In this document: piece after piece, positions 15,763 to 23,600 of the stretch
Layout of the letters: every line of letters starts with the position of its first letter
Position numbering within the stretch: the stretch's first letter is position 1
Source: Alphaproteobacteria bacterium
GTDB taxonomy: Bacteria; Pseudomonadota; Alphaproteobacteria; Sphingomonadales; Sphingomonadaceae
DNA length: 38,547 nt
Assembly: GCA_019232625.1 (NCBI GenBank)
Contig: JAFANP010000015.1
Location: 1-38,547 of the forward strand
Direction: 5' to 3'
Position numbers and translations under genes: made by a program
The notes under the pieces: generated by a model
The model's database searches: none
Seen by the model: the letters and a program-made list of their open reading frames with translations, nothing else
Told to the model about the DNA's origin: nothing

Positions 15763-16914
15763 GTGTTCAGGGCAATGATCGTCGCGGGGGCGCTCGTCGG
15801 CCTCGCCGTACCGGCCGGAGCCCTTCCGCGGGGCTCCGGCGAGACGCTGGGGGTCAGGATCGACCGGGAGGCGCGGCGGGCGATGCGAGAGACCGGGGGG
15901 CGCGGCCTCGCCCTCGCCGTGGTCGAGCGGGGGCGGCCGGTGCTGGTGCGGGCATGGGGGGTGCGCAACGCGGCGGGCGACCCGCTGCGCACCGACACGA
16001 TCATGTACGGGGCCTCGATCACCAAGGCCGTGTTCGCCTACACCGTGATGCAGCTCGTCGACGAGGGAAGGGTGGCCCTCGACCGCCCGATCGCCGAGAT
16101 GCTGCCCAAGCCGCTCCCCGAATACGGAAATCTCGATGCCTACGGCAATTGGGGCGATCTTGCCGGCGACGAGCGCTGGCGTCGGATCACGCCGCGGATG
16201 ATCCTCACGCACAGCACCGGCTTCGCCAATTACGCTTTCCTGGAGCCGGACGGGAAGCTGCGCCTCCATTTCGATCCGGGCACCCGCTACGCCTATTCGG
16301 GCGAAGGGATCATCCTGCTCCAGTTCGCGCTCGAGACGGGCCTTGGCCTGGACCTCGGCGCGGAGAGCCAGCGGCGGGTGTTCGATCGCCTCGGGATGAG
16401 GCGGACCAGCCTGAAATGGCGACCGGACTTCCGGCCCAACCTCGCCGACGGCTGGAAGGCGGACGGAACCGCCGTGCCTCACGACGAGCGCGGCAGAGTT
16501 CGAGCCTCGGGCTCGATGGACACGACCATCGGCGACCTCGCCCTCTTCGCCGCCGGCCTCGTCCGCGGCGAGGGCCTCAGCGCCCGCTCGCGGGCCGAGA
16601 TGGTGCGGCCGCAGCTCGCCATCACCTCCGCCTCGCAATTCCCGACCCTCCAGCCGGAGCTGCCGCCGGCGGGGCGGCGCCGCGACCTCTCGGCCGGGCT
16701 CGGAGTCGTCACCTTCCGCGGTCCTCAGGGGCCCGGCTTCTACAAGGGCGGCCACGACGACCAGACCGGCAACAGCCTGGTCTGCGTCGAGCGCGGCAGG
16801 AGGTGCGTCGTCATCCTCTCCAACGACGTCCGGCTGGAAAAGGCGTTCCCGGGCCTCGTCCGAGCCGCCCTGGGGGAGACCGGGGTGCCGTACGCGTGGG
16901 AATATGGAGGTTAG
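15763..16914 (+). CDS. exported serine hydrolase, beta-lactamase class C/PBP fold, 383 aa
   Basis: The GTG at 15763 is chosen because an AAGGAGGGGG ribosome-binding site stands just upstream and because it gives a compact signal peptide (MFRAMIVAGALVGLAVPAGA). Catalytic features are S85-I-T-K88 in GASITKAVFAY (SxxK), Y178-S-G180 in RYAYSGEG (the YxN position), and a C-terminal KGGHDDQTGN in place of HxG/KTG. These fit the DUF/EstB-like 'serine hydrolase' group of esterases and D-aminopeptidase-like enzymes rather than a true resistance beta-lactamase; the substrate is unknown. The protein should act in the periplasm. It converges on pth. Confidence 0.9.
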   Translation: MFRAMIVAGALVGLAVPAGALPRGSGETLGVRIDREARRAMRETGGRGLALAVVERGRPVLVRAWGVRNAAGDPLRTDTIMYGASITKAVFAYTVMQLVDEGRVALDRPIAEMLPKPLPEYGNLDAYGNWGDLAGDERWRRITPRMILTHSTGFANYAFLEPDGKLRLHFDPGTRYAYSGEGIILLQFALETGLGLDLGAESQRRVFDRLGMRRTSLKWRPDFRPNLADGWKADGTAVPHDERGRVRASGSMDTTIGDLALFAAGLVRGEGLSARSRAEMVRPQLAITSASQFPTLQPELPPAGRRRDLSAGLGVVTFRGPQGPGFYKGGHDDQTGNSLVCVERGRRCVVILSNDVRLEKAFPGLVRAALGETGVPYAWEYGG

Positions 16915-17083
16915 GCCCGTCGGGCGGGGTCGCGCTCCAGGCCCTAAACGTCACGGCGGCGACGATCGCATCCGGAGGAGCAGGAAGGCCCTCCGTACCT
17001 CCGGGGCCCTGTGCGGACGATGAGGGGATAAAGGCTCACCGGGCCGTCCTGCCACTGCCGCCTTGCCGAATGGTGACGGAGGC

Positions 17084-17764
17084 TCAGTCCTCCTGAAGCC
17101 GGAGCGCGACCTCGTTCATGAAGCGGGCGTCGTCGCCCTCCGCCAGCCATCGCGCCTCCGCGGCGACGGCGCCGAGCAGGTCGGCGAGGCGGTCCGTCTC
17201 AGCCTTGGCGTAATTGCCCAGGACGTGGCCGGTCACCCGGTCCTTGTGCCCGGGATGGCCGATGCCGATGCGCACCCGCCGGAAGGCGTTGCCGATATGG
17301 GCCTCGGTCGACCGGAGGCCGTTATGGCCCGCGGTGCCGCCGCCGACCTTCACCTTCACCTTGAAGGGGGCGAGATCGAGCTCGTCGTGAAAGACGGTGA
17401 CGTCGCCGACCTCCTTCTTGAAGAAGTCCATCGCCGCCCGGACGGAGCCGCCGCTGTCGTTCATGAACGTGGCCGGCTTCAGGAGGAGGATGCGCGCGCC
17501 GCCGATCCGGCCCTGCTGGGTCCAGCCCTTGAAGGCCTTCCGGGGCGGCTCGAAGCCATGGGTTGCGGCGATGGCGTCGACCGCCATGAAGCCGACATTG
17601 TGCCGGTGCATCGCATATTGCGCGCCCGGATTGCCGAGGCCGACCCATATCTGCACGGGCTCGAAATCCCCCCAGCCAGCCGCTTCGGGCGCATCCAGAG
17701 GCTGGCCCGGCACCTCCACCGGCTTCGCGCCGAAGAAGGAGCCGAGCCATCTCAGCACGGACAA
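17084..17764 (-). CDS. pth: peptidyl-tRNA hydrolase, with N-terminal extension
   Basis: Pth frees tRNA from stalled peptidyl-tRNA. The catalytic set is present: N45 in GLGNPG, H55 in HRHNVGF, N102 in TFMND, D127 in VFHDELDL and N148 in GHNGL. The enzyme proper starts near QIWVGLGNPG (residue 38). Upstream, the frame is coding-like (mostly G/C third positions) back to a TTG at 17764 that has AGGAGGG 7 nt before it and lies 2 nt after the rplY stop; I use that start. If it is wrong, GTG at 17758, or at 17656 just before QIWVG, would be used. The rplY-pth operon couples ribosome assembly and recycling, a common bacterial order. Confidence 0.93.
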   Translation of the reverse strand: MSVLRWLGSFFGAKPVEVPGQPLDAPEAAGWGDFEPVQIWVGLGNPGAQYAMHRHNVGFMAVDAIAATHGFEPPRKAFKGWTQQGRIGGARILLLKPATFMNDSGGSVRAAMDFFKKEVGDVTVFHDELDLAPFKVKVKVGGGTAGHNGLRSTEAHIGNAFRRVRIGIGHPGHKDRVTGHVLGNYAKAETDRLADLLGAVAAEARWLAEGDDARFMNEVALRLQED

Positions 17765-17766
17765 GG

Positions 17767-18453
17767 TCAGCCCTCCTGGGCCGGCTCGTCCTCAGCTTCG
17801 TCGCCGCGGGCGGCGTCGGTCGCCGGAACCTCGTCGGCCGGCGCTTCGGCCTCGGCGGCAGCGTCCTCCGCCTCCATCACCGCGCCCGACGAGGGCACGA
17901 TGGTGGCGATGGTGAAGTCGCGGTCGGTGATCGCGCTCTCGACGCCCTTGGGCAGGGTCACCGCCGAGATGTGCAGCGAATCGCCGATGTTGAGGCCCTT
18001 CAGGCTGATCTCGATCTCATCGGGGATCTCGGCCGCGTCGCAGACCAGTTCGAGCTCGTGGCGGACGGCGTTGAGCACGCCGCCGCGCTTGATGCCGCGC
18101 GACTTCTCCTCGTCGATGAAGACGATCGGAACGTTGACGTGCACCTTCGAATGTTCGGAGATGCGCAGGAAATCGACATGCAGCGGCCGGTCGGTGACCG
18201 GGTGGAACTGGACGTCCTTCGGAAGGGTGCGGGCGGTGACGCCGCCGGCGACCTCGACCATCACCACCGAGTTCATGAAGTGCCCGGTGTTCAGCATCTT
18301 CATCAGCGCCTTTTCCTCGACGTGGATGGCGAGTGGCTCTTCACGATTGCCGTAGACGACGGCGGGGACGCGGCCTTCGCGACGCACCGCACGGGAGGCT
18401 CCCTTGCCTGCCCGCTCGCGCGTCTCGGCCGACAGCGTAAGCTGTTCGCTCAT
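17767..18453 (-). CDS. rplY: 50S ribosomal protein L25/general stress protein Ctc
   Basis: L25 binds 5S rRNA. The long Ctc form is seen: an N-terminal 5S-binding domain ([29 protein letters not shown]) and a C-terminal beta domain ([42 protein letters not shown]). The tail is acidic and Ala/Glu-rich, about 35 residues long ([15 protein letters not shown]..). An alternative ATG two codons earlier (18459) is less likely, since GGAG is 8 nt from 18453 but only 2 nt from it. It is the first gene of the rplY-pth pair; about 190 bp of leader separates it from the divergent DUF805 gene. Confidence 0.96.
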   Translation of the reverse strand: MSEQLTLSAETRERAGKGASRAVRREGRVPAVVYGNREEPLAIHVEEKALMKMLNTGHFMNSVVMVEVAGGVTARTLPKDVQFHPVTDRPLHVDFLRISEHSKVHVNVPIVFIDEEKSRGIKRGGVLNAVRHELELVCDAAEIPDEIEISLKGLNIGDSLHISAVTLPKGVESAITDRDFTIATIVPSSGAVMEAEDAAAEAEAPADEVPATDAARGDEAEDEPAQEG

Positions 18454-18646
18454 GTGCATGTCTCCAAGGTTGAGAGTTCAACGTTCATACGCCCGCGCTC
18501 ACGCCTCCAGGGATGACCATGAACGGGGAAGCGGGGCCTGTAGCGGAGGGGCGCCGCTTCCGCAACCTTTGCCGCCTTGATTACCGGATCGATTTCGGTG
18601 AGGCTGGGCTTCCGCCGCGGAGCCGCGGCAGGAAAGGGGGAAGACC

Positions 18647-19162
18647 ATGGAATATATGTTTCTGCCGCTGAAGCGCTACGCCGAATTCTCCGGCCGGTCG
18701 CGCCGGATGGAATATTGGATGTTCACCTTGTTCATCATCGTCATGTGGGTCGTTCTGTTCGGCCTCATGATCGGCCTCGCGGGAACCGCGATCCTCGGAG
18801 GCTTCGGCAGCGGCGGCGGCGCGGGCTCGGCCATGGCGGCCGGGGGCGCCATCATGATCGTGCTCGTACTTTGCGGGCTGCTCTGGCTCGTCCTTCTCAT
18901 TCCCTCGATCGCGGTGGGGATACGCCGGCTGCACGACACCGACCGGAGCGGCTGGTGGCTCGGCGGCTATTTCCTGCTCGCCGTGGTGAGCAACGTCCTG
19001 ACGCGCAGCAGCGGCCCGGGAGCGCTCAGCATGCTCTTCTCGCTGGCGGTGCTGATCTACGCGATCATGCTCTTCGTGTTCATGGTGCTCGACGGCACCA
19101 AGGGACCCAACAAATATGGTCCGGACCCCAAGGGCCGGGTGGACGCCGAGGTCTTCGCCTGA
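18647..19162 (+). CDS. DUF805 membrane protein, 171 aa
   Basis: The DUF805 pattern is clear: MEYMFLPLKRYAEFSGRSRRMEYWMF at the start, and GIRRLHDTDRSGWWLGGYF in the middle, the diagnostic RRLHD-S/GW motif. Four hydrophobic segments lie near residues 27-48, 65-90, 101-116 and 128-150, and it ends KGPNKYGPDPKG. It is an inner-membrane protein of unknown function. GGGGGAAG lies 5-6 nt before the ATG. A GC hairpin stands 9 nt after its stop, followed by tRNA-Leu. Confidence 0.93.
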   Translation: MEYMFLPLKRYAEFSGRSRRMEYWMFTLFIIVMWVVLFGLMIGLAGTAILGGFGSGGGAGSAMAAGGAIMIVLVLCGLLWLVLLIPSIAVGIRRLHDTDRSGWWLGGYFLLAVVSNVLTRSSGPGALSMLFSLAVLIYAIMLFVFMVLDGTKGPNKYGPDPKGRVDAEVFA

Positions 19163-19171
19163 ACCATGCCG

Positions 19172-19201
19172 GCGGAGCGGGGCCGTTGCGCCCCGCTCCG
19201 C
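19172..19201 (+). terminator. hairpin after the DUF805 gene
   Basis: GCGGAGCGGGG (19172-19182) and CCCCGCTCCGC (19191-19201) form a perfect 11-bp stem with an 8-nt loop, 10 nt after the DUF805 stop. No U-tract follows, so it may act with Rho or as a 3'-end protector. Confidence 0.6.
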
Positions 19202-19223
19202 AGACGGCTAGCAGGCGGCGCGT

Positions 19224-19308
19224 GCCCCTGTGGCGGAATTGGTAGACGCGCTCGACTCAAAATCGAGTTCCGCAAGGAGTGCCGGTTCGATTCCGGCCGG
19301 GGGCACCA
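19224..19308 (+). tRNA. tRNA-Leu (anticodon CAA)
   Basis: Eighty-five bases with the encoded CCA end. The acceptor GCCCCTG pairs with CGGGGGC and the discriminator is A. The anticodon stem CTCGA/TCGAG closes loop CTCAAAA with anticodon CAA, reading UUG. The long variable arm and T-arm GCCGGTTCGATTCCGGC are present. It lies between the DUF805 gene and the end of the convergent DUF11 operon. Confidence 0.97.
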
Positions 19309-19374
19309 GGCGGCGCCGGAAACGCGCCCCTGGGCCAAGAGAATTCGACGTCGTCGGCGACCGGAGCCGCCGGG

Positions 19375-20607
19375 CTATTTCACCTGCGCCCGGAACTTGA
19401 TCGTGAAGCTGGAATTGGCCGCCATCGTGCCCTGGACGGCGAACTTGACCGCCTTGACATTGGCGTCGTAGCCGGCCGCCGGAGTGTAGCCGTAGCTCGT
19501 GCCATTGTTCGAATAGGTGACGTTCGACGCCGCCAGCGTTACCCCGCTGGTTCCTGCGGTGAGCAGGAAAGGATCGGTGCCCGGAAGCGTCGTGTCGAAA
19601 TCGGCATTGTAGAACTTCGCTTCGGCCGGCAGCGCGTCGGTGAGGACGAGGCTCGCCGCGTCGACCGGGCTGCCGCCGCTGTTGGTGACGGTGATCGTGT
19701 AGACGACGTCGGAGCCCGGCGCGTTGAAGCGCGCGATGCCGGTGGTGGCGAGCGGGGCCGAGGTCTTCGTGGTCGAGATGTCCGGCATCGGGCAGAAGCT
19801 GATCGCCGAGATGCCGTAGGCTTGCTGGCCGGTCGAGTTCTCGTTCCCGACGAACGGATAATTGCCGTAGCGGACGGTGACGGAGGTCACCGGCTGGGCG
19901 AAGCTGGCGCTGACGTCGCCGTTGCTGGTGCCCGTGTTGGTGTTGCCCGCGGTGCCGAGCGCCTGCCCGGCGGTCAGCGACGCGTAGGTGGCGTTGGGGC
20001 CGATCACCAGGGTCGGACTCGTGCCAGGGGCCGTCAGCGTCGGCACATAGGTGGCTGCGCCGTTGAAGCCTTCGACCATCAGCCAGTCGCGATACTGGTC
20101 GTTGGTATAGTCGATGTCGTGCACCCGGATCGAGAAGTCGCGGATCGGCGTGGCGAAGGTGAAGGTCACCTTGATGAAGCGGGTGGTGAAGGTGGTGTTG
20201 CTGCGGCCGCCGAACGTGCCGCCGATGACGAGCGTGTTGCCGGTGCCGACGCCGGTGACGATGCCGCTGATCGCCGGCAGCTGGACCGCGCCGTTGCCGG
20301 CATCGACCGTGCTCGCGCTTAGCCCGTTGGTGGCGAAGCTGGTGGTGAAGTTCTGGTTGGCGCCGCCGCTGGTCGAGGCGGTGTAGGTGTAGCTGCCGGT
20401 GTAGCTCAAAGTCGCCGCCGGGCGGCTGTTGAAGGTGAAATTGTAGGTGTTGGCGGCGCTGCACGTGCCCGCCGCGGCCGGAACGGCGGCCGACAGGATG
20501 AAGGCGGCGGCGGCGAGGCGCCACGCGGCTTTGACGATCCGGCCCAATCTTCCCCCCCTGAACCGGAAGGGGAATAGGCCGGGGAGGGTAAAGAGAGCGT
20601 TAACCAT
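19375..20607 (-). CDS. exported DUF11-containing protein, 410 aa (fifth gene of the surface operon)
   Basis: After a basic lead (FRFRGGRLGRIVKAAWR), the signal peptide RLAAAAFILSAAVPAAAG ends near residue 47. Residues about 48-270 form a Ser/Thr/Asn-rich all-beta domain with TFATPIRDFSIRVHDIDYT and VRYGNYPFVGNENS, and few cysteines. Residues about 275-410 form a DUF11 Ig-like domain (STTKTSAPLATTG, VVYTITVTNSGGSPVDAASLVLTDALPAEAKF) that ends at the C-terminus with SSFTIKFRAQVK. The ATG overlaps the stop of the giant OMP gene by one base (TGATG), so the two are translationally coupled. It is probably exported and displayed at the cell surface; its exact role is unknown. Confidence 0.87.
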   Translation of the reverse strand: MVNALFTLPGLFPFRFRGGRLGRIVKAAWRLAAAAFILSAAVPAAAGTCSAANTYNFTFNSRPAATLSYTGSYTYTASTSGGANQNFTTSFATNGLSASTVDAGNGAVQLPAISGIVTGVGTGNTLVIGGTFGGRSNTTFTTRFIKVTFTFATPIRDFSIRVHDIDYTNDQYRDWLMVEGFNGAATYVPTLTAPGTSPTLVIGPNATYASLTAGQALGTAGNTNTGTSNGDVSASFAQPVTSVTVRYGNYPFVGNENSTGQQAYGISAISFCPMPDISTTKTSAPLATTGIARFNAPGSDVVYTITVTNSGGSPVDAASLVLTDALPAEAKFYNADFDTTLPGTDPFLLTAGTSGVTLAASNVTYSNNGTSYGYTPAAGYDANVKAVKFAVQGTMAANSSFTIKFRAQVK

Positions 20608-23600
20608 CACCGCCGCCCGAGGCCGAGCGACTGCAGGCTCAGCTGATCGAACTTGATCCGCATCGTCACGTAGGGTCCGCTGCGGGTGTAGCGCGCATCC
20701 TCGAAATCGCGGTCGTGAAAGCCGACCACGTTCCAGCCGATGGACATCCAGCCATTGTCGAACGGGCGGATGCCGACGCTCGGCCCGGCGGAATAGGCGA
20801 GGGAGCGGCCGCCGAGGCCCTCGCGCACCGTCGCGGCGACGCCGATGTCGACCTTCTTCGCCAGATCGAAGCGGATATCGGCGCCGACGACGTTGCTCCA
20901 TCCGCCGATATCGTCGGCGCCGACCCGCTCCGAGACGTAGCGCGACCCCCAGAAGAGGGCGATCTCGCGCCCCGGCGCGGGCGAATAGTTGATCGAGAGG
21001 CTGTTGACGGCGCGGCGCGAGCGGGCGTCGCCGGACACGGTGAGGATCGGGCCGAGCGAGCCTGGAAGGCCGGCGACCGCGCCGGTCACCCGGTCGTCGC
21101 GAAGCTCGAGCTTGTCGAGCCAGGTCCAGGCGCTGCCCGCCGGCCGGTTGGCCCAGCTCAACTGGAGGTTGGCGGTGCGGGTCTGCTGGCCGCCCGGGCC
21201 GCTGGCGGTGAACCAGTTGAAGGCGGCGCCGGCGGCGCGGCCCTCGCCGATCTGGCGCAGCGCCGCGGCCGTGAAGCCCCAGCGATTCTCGCGCTCGCCG
21301 TCGCGATATTCCGCTCGGCCGGTGAGACTCCACGGGCCGGCGCGATAGGTGGCGCCGGCGGTGACGGCGATGAAATCCTCGGTGATCCCGCCGCTGCCGA
21401 TGAAGCCGCCGCTCGCCACCGGATGGAGCGGGTTCAGCACGCGGGCGGGATCGATGCCGGCCAGTGTCTTGTTCGAGTCGAGGCTGGCGTCGAGCGACCA
21501 ATGCTTGCCGAGCACGAACGACTGGCTGAGGCCGAACGCGGCGAAGGTGCGCGGCCCATATTCGGCAATGTCCTGAACGTTGCCGCTCACCGCGATCCGG
21601 GCGCCGGCCCAGGGCTGCAGGTCGAAGCCCACTCGGGCGGTGCGGGCGTCGAGGTTGCGGCCGTCGACGATCTCGTAGCTGCCCACGAGCTGCACCGCGT
21701 TCGAAAAGGCGTAGCGGGCGGCGAGGCGGTGGCGCGCCGGGAAGTCGACGCTCTCGGCCGCGGTGAGCGGGATCTCGGTCTGGGCGTCCAGCTCCAGCTT
21801 GTTGCCGAGCAGGCGCTTGGTGGCGCCGAGCTGGAGGAGCGTGGAGCGGGCGGTGCGGCCGTCGGCCAGCCGATCGTCGGCGAAGGTCAGCCCGGCCCGG
21901 CCCGAAAGGGTGCGGCCGCGATATTCGAGCAGGGCGCGAGCGGCGACCCGGCGCGCGTCGCTGGCGAGATAATCCTCCAGCCAGGCGCTGCCGGTCAGGC
22001 TCAGCGTCTCGGTCAGCGCGACATGGCCGTCGAAGCCGAACTTGCGGGTGCCGGCTTCGGCGCCGTTGGTCTGGCCGAGGCCGAAGCCCACACCCTGCTG
22101 GCGGGCGTAAGCGAGGAGATCGTATTTCGGCCCGTGATGCTCGGCCTCGACCAGCCAGGCGGTCGCCGTCCCCGAATTGGCGACCGTGCCGTTCTGCCTC
22201 GCCCGCGTGTCGCTGACGGCGGCTTCCGCGCGGATCTCCGTGGAAGCGGACGGGCGGTAGCGCAGGTCGACGCCGACGAGGTCGCTCCTGCGCTGCTCGT
22301 CGCTGTCGTGGATCGCGGTGGCGCCCACCTGCAGCTTGCGATCGGCGGTCCGCCAGGCGGCGCGGCCGCCGGCGTTGAGGCTGCGGCTGCCGATACCGTC
22401 CACCTCGTAGTCGGCGACGATGAACTGGGGGTCCAGATCCGAGCTGCGGCTGAGGATCGGCTCGCGGAAGCGGATAGTTCCGGCGCGATAGTCGATGTCG
22501 TAATCGGCGTTGCGGACGAGCAGCCGGCTGTCGACGATCCGGTCGGAGCGCAGGCGGTCGCGTATCTCCAGGGTGATGCGCTCGCTGTTGGCGAGGATGT
22601 TGCGGGCGCCGAGGGCATAGGGACCGGAGAGGCCGTTGCCCTGGATCTCGTCGCGCCTGTGCCGGTAGGGCGTGTCCGAGGCGAAGGCCGTCGCGGAGAC
22701 GCGCTCGCCTTTATATTCGGCCTTGGCGCCGTTGAAGCTGCGGACGTAGCGGGCGAGCACCGGCTCGTCGATGCCGGTCTCATAGTCGCCGAACAGCGCG
22801 TAGAATTGCGGCCGCTCGAGGCGCAGATAGAGCTTGCGCACGGACGCGGCGTCGTAGCGCCGCTCGGAGCGGTCGGCGTAGACGGTGTAATAGGCCTGGG
22901 GATCGATGACTCCGGCGAAGCGGGTGCGATCCTCCTTCTTGTCGCTGTCGTAGGACAGCGTCATCAGCCATTTTCCGCGCACCCGTCCCTTGGCGTAGAG
23001 GGCGAGGCGGCCGTCGGTGAGCAGCTTCCCGCGCTCGGTGCCGAGCCTCTCCATCCGGCCGTCGAGCCGGTTGTAGCCGAGCGTCCCTTCGGCAAGGCCG
23101 ACGATCGTCCAGGGACGGTCGCCCGGCTCCAGCCAGGCTTCGATGCGCTGCTCGCGCACGGTGCGTTCCTCGCGGAAGTTGAAACGCAGCGAGACGCTGC
23201 CGGACGCGGTGGTCGGCTCGAGGGCGATGTAGGCGACGCCGTCGTCGCCCTCGACCCGCCAGAAGGGACGGGCGCGCTCGAGGCCGGCGAGCTGGCGGGC
23301 CTGCTGCGCATCGGCTTCCACCGCCGGGTAATAAGGCGCCGGGACCTCGAAGTCGCCGACCAGCCCGTGGCGGACGGGGCGGCCGTCCCGATCGGTGAGG
23401 CGAACGGCGAGCACGGGCCGGGTCACCCCGTCGGCGACGAGCACCGACCGATCCCGCAGCAGCTCCGCCTGCATCGGCGAGGCGCCGTAATGGACGCTGC
23501 GCCGGAGCGTCTCGGCAAGGCTGCCGTCGGCGTTGCGGATCTCGGCGGTGAGCTCGGTCGTACCCTCCTGAAGCGGCACGCCGCGCCAGAGGCTGACCGC

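Noticed and set aside
15763-16914. Beta-lactamase resistance gene
   Set aside because: SxxK is present, but YSG and a KGGH.. region replace the YxN and KTG motifs of class C enzymes, and there is no ampR-like regulator; a general serine hydrolase is the safer call.
16972-17004. Possible terminator between the serine hydrolase and pth
   Set aside because: CCGGAGG/CCTCCGG arms are only 7 bp with a 19-nt loop and no U-tract; too weak to list.
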